Shown here: positions 20,595-29,727 of the stretch, piece after piece
Numbering within the stretch: the first letter of the stretch is position 1
Layout of the letters: the number at the start of each line of letters is the position of its first letter
Assembly: GCA_007694055.1 (NCBI GenBank)
Contig: RECK01000036.1
Location: 1 to 47,973 of the forward strand
DNA length: 47,973 bases
Source of the DNA: Wenzhouxiangella sp.
GTDB taxonomy: Bacteria; Pseudomonadota; Gammaproteobacteria; Xanthomonadales; Wenzhouxiangellaceae
Direction of reading: 5' to 3'
Translations under genes and position numbers: made by a program
Notes under the pieces: model-generated
The model's input: the letters and a program-made list of their open reading frames with translations, nothing else
Told to the model about the DNA's origin: nothing
Databases searched by the model: none

Positions 20595-21370
20595 TGATCC
20601 ATTACGAGCCCTCTCAACTCGCGCGCTTCGCTCGAATCCGGAAATTGGCGCTCCAGTCTGCTGACGTACTGGTTGGCCTCGACACGATTACCCAGGCTGG
20701 ATTCGATCCTGTAGCCCAGAAACAATGCCCCGGCTTCGGGGACTGCAGCGGACTCAAGCCGCTGAAGGAAAGCACGAGCCCTGAAGGCTTCTCCCTGCTG
20801 GTAGTAGAGTTCTGCGAGATGAAACAGAGCGTCCGGAAAATTCGGGTCGATCTCCAGAGCAACCCGAAAGTAGCCGTTGGCTTTTTCTATATCGCCGCTG
20901 CGCCGGGCACACGCCCCGGCATTGGTCCAGGCAACTTCTGGTGTGTTGTAAAACGGATCTTCGGTCGCCAGCATGAAATGACGATCCGCTGCGCGGAAAT
21001 CCCCTTGCCGACACAGAAATACTGCGTAACTGTTCTGTGTCCCGCCGTCGTTCGGGGCCAGTCTTGAGGCCTGACGAAAGTGTCGACCGGCGCGATTGTG
21101 ATCGCCAATCTCCTCATAGATCAGGGCCAGGGTCAGGTGCGCGGGCACATGGTCCGGATCGTGGCGCAGCGCTGTTTCCAGTTTCTCCATGGCCAGTTGA
21201 ACCTGACCACGCTCGAGATAGCCGACGCCCAGGCGGGTGTTGATCTCGGCCGCCCGCACCGGGCTGACCCGCTCCATGCCACGCTGTCCGCTGGGGCTGC
21301 CCTGCTGCGTCGTTGCACAGCCTGCCATCAGAGCAACTGCCAGCATGACGAGACAGGCGCGAAGCATCAT
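20591..21370 (-). CDS. pilW: Type IV pilus biogenesis/stability protein PilW/PilF
   Basis: Lipobox MAGCATT, TPR repeats (INTRLGVGYLERGQVQLAMEKLETAL), synteny with rlmN and rodZ. Confidence 0.9.
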   Translation of the reverse strand: MMLRACLVMLAVALMAGCATTQQGSPSGQRGMERVSPVRAAEINTRLGVGYLERGQVQLAMEKLETALRHDPDHVPAHLTLALIYEEIGDHNRAGRHFRQASRLAPNDGGTQNSYAVFLCRQGDFRAADRHFMLATEDPFYNTPEVAWTNAGACARRSGDIEKANGYFRVALEIDPNFPDALFHLAELYYQQGEAFRARAFLQRLESAAVPEAGALFLGYRIESSLGNRVEANQYVSRLERQFPDSSEARELRGLVMDQ

Positions 21371-22497
21371 GCCGCCTCCAGCGCTTGCCGGGCCAGTTGT
21401 TGCTGAACCAGCAGTCGCCTCTCACTCGGGCTGAGCAGCTTGCCTACCAGCTGGCCACAGGCCGCGTCGATATCCTCGCCCCGGGTTTTTCGGACGGTGG
21501 TGATGATGCCTGAGGCTCGGGTGATTTTCTGAAACTCGTAGATGGCATCGGCACTAGAGGGCTCGAAGGGCGTGCCGGGAAAGGGGTTGAACGGAATCAG
21601 GTTGATCTTGCAGGGAAGACCGTTGAGCAACCTGACCACGCCTTTGGCCTGGGCGCGGCCGTCGTTGACCCCGGCAATCATGGTGTATTCGAAGGTGATG
21701 GATCGACGGGGGCGCGCATCGATGAAGCGCTTGCAGGCCGCGATCAGGTCGGCCACCGGGTACTTGCGGTTCAGAGGAACCAGCCTGCTGCGTAACTCGT
21801 CATCCGGCGCGTGCAGGGAAACGGCGAGCGCAAATTCCTCGGCATGGGCCAGCTGATCAATGCCGGGAACAACGCCTGCGGTGGAGATCGTTACACGGCG
21901 CGCGGCCAGTCCATAAGCCAGGTCGTTCCGCAGCAACGACAGGGCTGCGGTCACGGACGGCAAATTGAGCAAGGGCTCACCCATGCCCATGAAAACGACA
22001 TTGGTGACCCGTCTCTGGCCGAAGCGTTCGTCGGCCAATGTATTCACCGCGTGCCAGACCTGGCCAATGATTTCAGATGCCGAAAGATTGCGCTTGAAAC
22101 CCTGGGTGGCCGTGGAACAGAAGGTGCAGTTGAGCATGCAGCCCACCTGCGAGGAAATGCACAGGGTGCCGCGTGAAGTCTCCGGGATGAATACCGTCTC
22201 GACCGCGCTGCCACCGTCAACGGATAGCAGCCACTTGACGGTGCCGTCTTCCGACAATTGCTCGCGAATCACTCTCGGTGGCGTTATCTCGGCCTCTACC
22301 TGAAGGCGTTCGCGCAACGCACGCGACAAATCGGTCATCAACGCGAAGTCAGTCACTCCGCGTTGATGAACCCACTGCAGTACCTGTCGGGCACGGAAAG
22401 GTTTTTCGCCGATTTCGGCGAAAAACCTTTCAAGGCCTGCCTGGTCCAAGCCCAGCAGGTTAGTCTTTTTTGCTTGCCCAGCAGTCATTTGCGGCAC
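21367..22497 (-). CDS. rlmN: Dual-specificity RNA methyltransferase RlmN
   Basis: CISSQVGCMLNCTFCSTATQGFKRNL radical SAM motif; VVFMGMGEPLLN; LIPFNPFPGTPFEPS. Confidence 0.97.
   Translation of the reverse strand: MPQMTAGQAKKTNLLGLDQAGLERFFAEIGEKPFRARQVLQWVHQRGVTDFALMTDLSRALRERLQVEAEITPPRVIREQLSEDGTVKWLLSVDGGSAVETVFIPETSRGTLCISSQVGCMLNCTFCSTATQGFKRNLSASEIIGQVWHAVNTLADERFGQRRVTNVVFMGMGEPLLNLPSVTAALSLLRNDLAYGLAARRVTISTAGVVPGIDQLAHAEEFALAVSLHAPDDELRSRLVPLNRKYPVADLIAACKRFIDARPRRSITFEYTMIAGVNDGRAQAKGVVRLLNGLPCKINLIPFNPFPGTPFEPSSADAIYEFQKITRASGIITTVRKTRGEDIDAACGQLVGKLLSPSERRLLVQQQLARQALEAA
22396..22431. repeat. Perfect inverted repeat: 17-bp arms, 2-nt centre, inside rlmN
   Basis: GAAAGGTTTTTCGCCGA-TT-TCGGCGAAAAACCTTTC. 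Confidence 0.95.
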
Positions 22498-22508
22498 GGC
22501 GCTGATAA

Positions 22509-22928
22509 TTAGCGTGAGTATATCTCATCATCACCGAAAAAGAAGGCGATTTCCTGGGCTGCCGTTTCTTCACCGTCGGAACCGTGCACCGCGTTGGCAT
22601 CAATACTGGTGGCGAAATCTGCCCGGATGGTGCCCGGGGCGGCCTGGCGCGGATCGGTTGCGCCCATCAATTCGCGGTTTCTGGCGATTGCATTCTCACC
22701 CTCAAGCACCTGGACCATGACCGGACCGGTGGTCATGAACTTGACCAGATCGGCGAAGAAGGGTCGCTCGCGGTGGACCGCGTAAAAGCCTTCGGCTTCT
22801 TCCGTGCTCAGGTGCTTCATGCGGGCGGCGACGACCTTGAGGCCGGCACGTTCGAAGCGGGTGTAGATTTCACCAATGACGTTTTTTGCCACGGCATCAG
22901 GCTTGATGATGGAAAGGGTGCGCTGCAT
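22509..22928 (-). CDS. ndk: Nucleoside diphosphate kinase
   Basis: [52 protein letters not shown]. Confidence 0.97.
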   Translation of the reverse strand: MQRTLSIIKPDAVAKNVIGEIYTRFERAGLKVVAARMKHLSTEEAEGFYAVHRERPFFADLVKFMTTGPVMVQVLEGENAIARNRELMGATDPRQAAPGTIRADFATSIDANAVHGSDGEETAAQEIAFFFGDDEIYSR

Positions 22929-23212
22929 TTCTTGACCTCGAAAAATTGGAGTTTCGTATTCTAAATAATTGAAAAATAAACAATATCGGTGCTCTTGAAC
23001 AGATCGGTCACCGGTATGTCAGAGGAATTTGCCTGGACGAATGACCTGGGCGCAATCAAAACTCTCCCATTGTAGCTGGAAAAACGCATTTGGGTCAGAC
23101 CTATCACCGGCAGCGCCGGCAGTCCAGCCTGTACATGATGCCGATGCATGGTCGGATCAGGCCAGCGATATACTCTGACCCTCTAGCCAACCTGTCGTGG
23201 AAAATTCACCGT

Positions 23213-25444
23213 ATGCGCTCTGTTCAATCCATCTTCGCTCTGTTTGCCCTTTTATCCCTGGCCTGGCTGACCACGCCAGTGTCTGCTGCGCCCTCGGTGG
23301 ACCGACTGGTGTCCCTGCCAAAGCTGGACGGCACAGCACCGGTCAGGCCAACCTGGGCGCCGGACAGCACCCAGGTTGCCTTCCTCTGGAATGACCACGG
23401 CATGCCTTTCTACGACGTATGGCTGACAGGGATCGACGATGACGCGCCGCAGCGCCTGACCCACCTGGCTCCGCCGCCTGAAGATTTGCTCGGCACCGGT
23501 GATGATCTCAGCCTGGACGCCCTGCGCGAGCGCGCGGCACGGCTGCAGCACCGCGGCATTTCGGACCTGGTCTGGCATCCGAATGGCAGGGCGCTGTTCT
23601 ACGTTCTCGAGGGCCAACTGCACCAGCTCGAGCTGGCCAGCGGCGAGAGCGAGGCGGTCGGGCCCGGGGGACACGCCCTGAGCGTTTCGCCGGACGGGCG
23701 CTGGCTGAGCTTTCTGCGCCAGGGGGATCTCTGGGCCATGGATCTTGAGCATGGCGAAAGCCGACAAATGACCCGGCTGGGTGCGCCTGGCATCGCAACG
23801 GTGCCCATCGGCGCCTTCGTTCGCCCTGATGCCTACATCGGTCGCTACAGGTGGTCGCCGGACAGCCGCCGCATCGCGTTCGAATTCATCGATCAGCGTG
23901 AGGTCCGGCGCGTGCCCTTCCCCAGCTACCTGCACGACGAGCCGCTGTTGAGTGAAGTGCGGCGACCCTACCCGGGTGACACGGATCTTGTCCGCCGCAT
24001 GGGCATCATCGACCTGGCCCAGGAGATGTCGGGTTGGCTTGATCTCGAAGCCCCGAATCGACGCCTGACCATCGATTTCGACTGGTCACCGGACAGCCAG
24101 CAATTGCTGGTGATGCAGGGTGCCGATGTGGCCGAAGATCGCTGGATTTTCCTGGTAGAAGCGGTCAGCGGCGAGATTCGGCAGCTCTGGCACGATCATC
24201 GCCCGAAGCGGATCTACCCGATCTTCCGGGCCTTTTTCAGCCACGATGGCGCCGAGGTCATTTTTCTCGGTGACCATGAGGATTACTATCGCCTCTACAG
24301 CCTGCCAGTCGCCGGCGGCGAGCCGCGCCGGCTGACCGGCGATTTCGATGTTGCGGGTGACCGTTCGGCAGCCTGGACTGCAGTGCACCCAGACAATGGT
24401 GATCTGCTTTTCGTCGCTGCCGAGCACAGTCCCTACGAGCGCCACGTCTACCGTTTGGCCCAGGCTGACGGCACCCTGCAGCGCTTGACCCGAATGCCCG
24501 GCATTCACCAGCCGATACTGTCACCGGATGGCAGTCAGCTGGCCCTGATCAGCTCCAGCGACACCCGGCCCGCCGAGCTCTATCTGCTGACGCTTGATGA
24601 AAATGCAGAGGAACGGCGAGTCACCCATTCGCCGCTGCCGGAATTCCATGATCACGACTGGCTCACCCCGCGCTATGTCAGTTTCCCCAGCCGGATCGAC
24701 GATTTCACCATCCACGCCAGGATCATCGAGCCGCCGGAGCTCGAGCCGGGCAAGCGCTACCCCGTGGTTTTCGGCAGCATCTATTCCAACACCGTGCTCA
24801 ACCAGTGGAATCCCGATCGCCCGACATCCTTCCTGCAGCAACAGATGGCGATGACGGGCGACTACATCACCGTACTGGTCGACGTCCGTGGCAGCGTCGG
24901 CTACGGCGTGGACTTCCGGGAAGCCTTCCAGGGCGACTGGGGGCGGGACGATCTCGACGACCTGCACAGCGCGGTCGACTACCTGATCACCCTGCCCCAC
25001 GTGGACCCTGAGCGGATTGCCATCTGGGGCAACAGTTACGGCGGACTGCTGGTACTTACAGCGCTTTTCCGCAAGCCCGGGCTGTTTGCCGCCGGGGTTG
25101 CCGGCGCGCCCGCCATCGACATCTACCATTTCACCGGTTACGACCAGCACCTGACTCGTCACCCGGATACCCATCCGGAAATATTCGAGCATGGCAGCCT
25201 GCTGGATCTTGGCGAGAACCTGGCCGATCCCCTGCTCATCATTCACGGTCTGCACGATGACATCGTGCCCCTGAAAACAACCTTGATGATGGCCGAGAAA
25301 CTCAAGCTGCTGGGCAAGCGCTTCGAACTGGATATCGTGCACGACTCTGGCCACTGGTGGGCGGCCAGCGACCACTACGCGCGCTACACTTTTGGCCGTC
25401 TGGATGATTTCATTCGCCGGCACGTGCCACCAGGTCCACGCTGA
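23213..25444 (+). CDS. S9 family (prolyl oligopeptidase-type) serine peptidase, exported
   Basis: Signal peptide MRSVQSIFALFALLSLAWLTTPVSA; TolB-like propeller repeats; catalytic GNSYGG, HGLHDDIVP, HDSGHWW. Confidence 0.88.
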   Translation: MRSVQSIFALFALLSLAWLTTPVSAAPSVDRLVSLPKLDGTAPVRPTWAPDSTQVAFLWNDHGMPFYDVWLTGIDDDAPQRLTHLAPPPEDLLGTGDDLSLDALRERAARLQHRGISDLVWHPNGRALFYVLEGQLHQLELASGESEAVGPGGHALSVSPDGRWLSFLRQGDLWAMDLEHGESRQMTRLGAPGIATVPIGAFVRPDAYIGRYRWSPDSRRIAFEFIDQREVRRVPFPSYLHDEPLLSEVRRPYPGDTDLVRRMGIIDLAQEMSGWLDLEAPNRRLTIDFDWSPDSQQLLVMQGADVAEDRWIFLVEAVSGEIRQLWHDHRPKRIYPIFRAFFSHDGAEVIFLGDHEDYYRLYSLPVAGGEPRRLTGDFDVAGDRSAAWTAVHPDNGDLLFVAAEHSPYERHVYRLAQADGTLQRLTRMPGIHQPILSPDGSQLALISSSDTRPAELYLLTLDENAEERRVTHSPLPEFHDHDWLTPRYVSFPSRIDDFTIHARIIEPPELEPGKRYPVVFGSIYSNTVLNQWNPDRPTSFLQQQMAMTGDYITVLVDVRGSVGYGVDFREAFQGDWGRDDLDDLHSAVDYLITLPHVDPERIAIWGNSYGGLLVLTALFRKPGLFAAGVAGAPAIDIYHFTGYDQHLTRHPDTHPEIFEHGSLLDLGENLADPLLIIHGLHDDIVPLKTTLMMAEKLKLLGKRFELDIVHDSGHWWAASDHYARYTFGRLDDFIRRHVPPGPR

Positions 25445-25522
25445 ATCATTCGACCAAGGTCTTACTTGAATACATCAGGGCAGGCTAATATGATGGGGAG
25501 ACAATTGCATGGAGATCTTTCG

Positions 25523-26893
25523 ATGTTGCTAAAGCCATTTTCCGGAGTTCTGAATTCTCAGGCTCGCGCGGCCGGGAACGTCGATGATCAACGGCGGCGC
25601 CTGCTCAAGGCGGCCGGACTGGGCGGTGCCCTGGCGGCGGTCGGCGGCGGCACTTTGCTGAGCAGCCCGGCCAGTGCCATGCGAACCAGTGCCCGCATCG
25701 TGATTGTTGGCGCCGGTGCAGCAGGCATCGCGGCCGCCAACCGCCTCGACCAAAGCCTTGACGGTGCGGAGATTACCGTCATCGACCGCCGCCAGCGTCA
25801 CCTCTACCAGCCTGGTCTGACCATGGTCGCTACCGGGATCTGGAAGACCGGGAAGGTCGTCGATCGCAACGACCGCTACATGCCCCGGGCAGTCAACTGG
25901 ATCCAGGATCACGTCGCTGAATTCGACCCTGATGCCAACCGTGTCGTGACCACGGGCGGTCAGGTCGTACCCTACGATTACCTCATCGTCACGACCGGCC
26001 TCAAGGTCGACTATGAGGCCATTGAAGGGATGAGCCCGGACTTGATCGGACGCGAGGGCATTGGCTGTGTCTACGACAATCCCGAACATGCAGAGCGCAC
26101 GTGGCGGATGATCGACCACTACACAACCGCTGGCGGAGTCGGCCTGTTCACGCGCGGCCCCGGCGGCATCAAGTGTGCGGGTGCACCGCTCAAGATCGCG
26201 ATGCTGACCGAAGACCTGGCTCGCCGTCGCGGCACCCGCGAGTCCTTGGAGATGATTTACAACTCGCCTGGCGATGGCCTGTTCTCGCAGCCCGATATGG
26301 ACGATTTTCTCAAGCAGGAATTCCCATCGCGCGATATCGCCATCAACTGGCACCACCGGCTCAAGGGTATCGAGCCGGAAGCCCGGCGCGCAACCTTTGC
26401 CACACCCGACGGCGATATTCGGATCGACTACGACTTCATCCATGTCGTCCCGCCGATGCGAGCCCCCGACCCGCTTGGCAACAGCTCGCTGGCCTGGCAG
26501 GACGGGTCGTTTGCCGCGGATGGCAACTGGATGGAGGTCGACCAGTACAGCATGCGCCATCGTCGCTATGGCAATGTCTTCGGTGCCGGAGACTGTGTCG
26601 GCACACCGATCGGCAAGACCGCAGCCAGTGTCAAGGCCCAGGTTCCAGTCGCCGTGGAAAACCTCCTCAGCGTCATTGGCGATCGCGAAACCGTGGCCAG
26701 CTACGACGGCTACACCTCTTGTCCGCTGATCACCGGTCGCGGACGGGGCATCCTGGTCGAGTTCGACTACGCTCTGAACATGATCCCTTCTTTCCCCTTC
26801 ATCAGCCCGTACCGTGAGCACTGGGTGCCCTGGGTGATGAAAGACCGCATGCTGCTCCCGGCCTACAACGCCATGTTGCGTGGACGTATCTGA
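25523..26893 (+). CDS. Sulfide:quinone oxidoreductase-like FAD flavoprotein with Tat-type signal
   Basis: Tat-like QRRRLLKAAGLGGALAAVGGG; FAD motif IVIVGAGAAGIAAANRL; GIKCAGAPLKI, GAGDCVGTPIGKTAASV, YTSCPLITGRGRGILVEFDY; start at 25523 chosen for GGAG SD (TTG 25466 and ATG 25490 possible). Confidence 0.85.
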   Translation: MLLKPFSGVLNSQARAAGNVDDQRRRLLKAAGLGGALAAVGGGTLLSSPASAMRTSARIVIVGAGAAGIAAANRLDQSLDGAEITVIDRRQRHLYQPGLTMVATGIWKTGKVVDRNDRYMPRAVNWIQDHVAEFDPDANRVVTTGGQVVPYDYLIVTTGLKVDYEAIEGMSPDLIGREGIGCVYDNPEHAERTWRMIDHYTTAGGVGLFTRGPGGIKCAGAPLKIAMLTEDLARRRGTRESLEMIYNSPGDGLFSQPDMDDFLKQEFPSRDIAINWHHRLKGIEPEARRATFATPDGDIRIDYDFIHVVPPMRAPDPLGNSSLAWQDGSFAADGNWMEVDQYSMRHRRYGNVFGAGDCVGTPIGKTAASVKAQVPVAVENLLSVIGDRETVASYDGYTSCPLITGRGRGILVEFDYALNMIPSFPFISPYREHWVPWVMKDRMLLPAYNAMLRGRI

Positions 26894-26919
26894 CCGCTGA
26901 TCATCGGAGTTTGATTCCC

Positions 26920-27276
26920 ATGGCTTTCTCATTTTTCGGCATTCTTGCTGTACTCCTGGAAACCATCCGGCCCTGGTTGCCATTGATCATCGCCGTGCTG
27001 GTGATCGATCTGGCCCTGACGGTCTGGCTGTGGGCCAGGGGCGGTCGTTCCTGGTCCAGCGGGCGCCGCCCTGCCCTGTTCGCGGGCGCGGTTATCGGTG
27101 TCGCCGCATTTTTCCTGGCCCCCTGGCTGACCTCAGCGCGTTTTTCCGACTTGAGCGGCTTGCTCGACTGGATGGCAGTCTTCGGTGGCTCGGTGGGTGT
27201 GGCCGTGCTCGCGGCCGTGCTGCTGTGGCCGCTCATGACCATCCTGTTCGGAGCTAATGCGCGGGCAAGAGGATGA
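26920..27276 (+). CDS. Small membrane protein of unknown function, coupled to SQR-like gene
   Basis: 118-aa ORF with about three hydrophobic segments (LPLIIAVLVIDLALTVWLW; ALFAGAVIGVAAFFLAPWL; VGVAVLAAVLLWPLMTILF); ATGA overlap with next gene. Confidence 0.75.
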   Translation: MAFSFFGILAVLLETIRPWLPLIIAVLVIDLALTVWLWARGGRSWSSGRRPALFAGAVIGVAAFFLAPWLTSARFSDLSGLLDWMAVFGGSVGVAVLAAVLLWPLMTILFGANARARG

Positions 27277-28310
27277 GGCTTCGTTTTTTCGCCGTCGTTT
27301 GCGCACTGGCCACTGCCGCGCCGCTGGCCGCAGGAGATGAGAACCATTTCAGCGTGCTGCTGCGCTTGCAGCCGGAACTGGTCCACGTCAGTGGCAGTGC
27401 TGCCGACAGCCGCGATCGCAAGGGCTGGTACCTCACTGATGGCTGGGGAGGCGGCAACAAGAACAGTCACAACTGGGGAGCCTTGTTCATCGACGGCGGC
27501 TTCCGGGTTGGAGAACGGACTCGCGTCATTGGCCGCCTCGGCCTGAACGTGGATATGGAAGGTCTGAAGGACGGCGACGCACGCGAGCGTGAAGTCGAGG
27601 CCGGGCTGGAAGGCCCCTGGGGACGGCTGATGGTCGGGCGCCTGGAAACTCCCTACAAGACGGCCGGACTGGGCTGGGATCCGTTCAATGCCACCTTCAT
27701 GCAGGCCCGTGCCAATCTCGGTCGTTCCGGCGGCGCTTTCGGTCACGGTGGCTACGTGGACAATGCCCTGAGCTACGCTCATCGCATCGGGGATCTGCGT
27801 TTCACCCTGTTCGGCGCAGTTGACGATGTCTCTGACATCGGCTCGGGCGGCACTTCCGGCAACCACGCCTGGGGATTGTCGGTGAATCTGCCACTGGGTC
27901 CGGTTGAACTGATGGCAGCCCATATCGACGCCAGCGAATTCAAGCAGGGTCCAGACAAGCGCACCGGCACCAAGCTCGGCGTGCGCTGGTCGCATGATGC
28001 CTGGACCCTGGCCTCCCACTGGGAGCGGCGCGGCAGCGGGCTGGAAGACGGCGACTTTTTCCATGTCAATGCCAGCTACCGGCTTGATGATGCCTGGCAG
28101 TTCATGGCCGGGGCGAGCCTGTTCAGCGACAGTGCCGACAGCAACGATGGCAACTACGCTGCCCTGGGTGTGCGCTACCACCTCGACCGGCGCTTTTCCT
28201 TCCACGGCGGGCTGCGTCGCAATGACCGCGACGCTGGCGGCAGCGAGACCGTCGCCGGACTTGGCATGCGCGTCATTCTTGCTACCGGAAATTTGCTCGA
28301 AGGGCGCTGA
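27273..28310 (+). CDS. Porin-like outer membrane beta-barrel protein
   Basis: Signal peptide MRLRFFAVVCALATAAPLAAG; alternating beta-strand pattern, VEAGLEGPWGRLMVGRLETPYK. Confidence 0.75.
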   Translation: MRLRFFAVVCALATAAPLAAGDENHFSVLLRLQPELVHVSGSAADSRDRKGWYLTDGWGGGNKNSHNWGALFIDGGFRVGERTRVIGRLGLNVDMEGLKDGDAREREVEAGLEGPWGRLMVGRLETPYKTAGLGWDPFNATFMQARANLGRSGGAFGHGGYVDNALSYAHRIGDLRFTLFGAVDDVSDIGSGGTSGNHAWGLSVNLPLGPVELMAAHIDASEFKQGPDKRTGTKLGVRWSHDAWTLASHWERRGSGLEDGDFFHVNASYRLDDAWQFMAGASLFSDSADSNDGNYAALGVRYHLDRRFSFHGGLRRNDRDAGGSETVAGLGMRVILATGNLLEGR

Positions 28311-28433
28311 TCCGGCGCCCAGGGCTGTTGCTGGAACCCTATCCTGCCGAGTCGCGCACCTGAGCGCCTTTGCGCACTGCTGCCCTGCCAGCCGCTATGC
28401 TATTCCCTGGTTTGAAGCATTTGCGAACACGCT

Positions 28434-29723
28434 ATGGGCAAAAATGCATTTGAACGCGCGCTGGCGCGCCTGGACCAGGCGGCCAACCACGTCGAGATCC
28501 CGGCTGAAACCTTCAAGCGGCTGCACTTTCCGAAAGCCATTCTCAGCGTTTCCATCCCCGTGCGTCGGGATGACGGCAGCCTGGAGGTCTACCAGGGCTA
28601 TCGGGTCCAGCACTCGGACCTGCTCGGCCCCTGCAAGGGTGGCTTGCGCTATCACCCCGACGTAGACCTTGATGAGGTCAAGGCGCTGGCGTTCTGGATG
28701 ACCTGCAAGTGCGCCATCATGAACCTGCCCTACGGCGGCGCCAAGGGTGGTGTAGCGGTTGACCCCAAGGATCTGAGCATGCTCGAACTGGAGCGCCTGA
28801 GCCGGGGATTCATTCGCCGCATCGCTGATTTCATCGGCCCGGAAGTAGACATTCCAGCTCCGGACGTCTATACCAACGAGCGCATCATGGGCTGGATGAT
28901 GGACGAATACTCCGATGTTGTTCGGCGGCGCAGCCCCGCTGTCATTACCGGCAAGCCGCTGGCCCTGGGCGGCAGTGCCGGCCGCGCCGGCGCCACCGGC
29001 CGCGGCGGGTATTTCTGCCTGCGCGAGCTGGCTCGTGAACGCGACTGGAAGGCAGAAGATATCCGTATCGCCATTCACGGTTTTGGCAATGCCGGCCAAT
29101 CCATTGCCAGGCTGCTGCACGAGGATGGCTACAAGGTGGTCGCGGTCAGCGATTCCTGCGGCGGCATCATCAACAAGGAAGGGCTTGATATTCCCGAGGT
29201 CATCAAGGGCAAGACCGCCGGTCGCAAGGTCGAACAGGTCTACTGCCAGGACTCGGTTTGCGATCAGGATGGTGTCGACGTCATCTCCAACGAAGAGCTG
29301 CTGACCCTGGATGTCGACGTGCTGATCCCGGCCGCGCTGGATGATGTGATCACCGGGGACAATGCCGGCGACATCCGTGCAGATGTGATCCTGGAGCTGG
29401 CCAACGGGCCGACCACCATGGAAGCTGACCGCGTGCTGGATGAGCGGAATATCACTGTCATCCCCGACATTCTGGCCAACGCCGGCGGAGTTACCGTCAG
29501 CTACTACGAATGGGTGCAGAACCGCACCGGCGATTACTGGAGCGAGGACGAGGTCGACCAGCGCCTGGAAAAGCGCATGCGCGAGCAGTTCGCGGCAGTC
29601 ATGGAACTGGCCGACGATCTGGAACTGTCATTCCGAGAGGCGGCCTACTGCCTGGCCTTGAAGCGCCTGAGTGCGGCCGCCGAGGCCATGGGCACCCAGG
29701 CGCTGTTCAATGGCAAGAACTGA
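28434..29723 (+). CDS. Glu/Leu/Phe/Val dehydrogenase (glutamate dehydrogenase)
   Basis: YRVQHSDLLGPCKGGLRYHPDVDLDEVKALAFWMTCKCAIMNLPYGGAKGGV; IAIHGFGNAGQSIARLL; ILANAGGVTVSYYEWVQN. Confidence 0.95.
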   Translation: MGKNAFERALARLDQAANHVEIPAETFKRLHFPKAILSVSIPVRRDDGSLEVYQGYRVQHSDLLGPCKGGLRYHPDVDLDEVKALAFWMTCKCAIMNLPYGGAKGGVAVDPKDLSMLELERLSRGFIRRIADFIGPEVDIPAPDVYTNERIMGWMMDEYSDVVRRRSPAVITGKPLALGGSAGRAGATGRGGYFCLRELARERDWKAEDIRIAIHGFGNAGQSIARLLHEDGYKVVAVSDSCGGIINKEGLDIPEVIKGKTAGRKVEQVYCQDSVCDQDGVDVISNEELLTLDVDVLIPAALDDVITGDNAGDIRADVILELANGPTTMEADRVLDERNITVIPDILANAGGVTVSYYEWVQNRTGDYWSEDEVDQRLEKRMREQFAAVMELADDLELSFREAAYCLALKRLSAAAEAMGTQALFNGKN

Positions 29724-29727
29724 ATCT

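Noticed and set aside
25529-26983. 484-aa minus-strand ORF opposite the SQR-like gene
   Set aside because: Antisense shadow; sense frame has full FAD and SQR motifs
26901-28205. 434-aa minus-strand ORF opposite the small membrane protein and porin
   Set aside because: Antisense shadow without domain motifs; sense frames have signal peptide, SD and ATGA coupling
28975-29010. Tandem CCGGCCGCG-like repeats in gdh
   Set aside because: Explained by the Gly-rich GGSAGRAGATGRGG loop conserved in this dehydrogenase family
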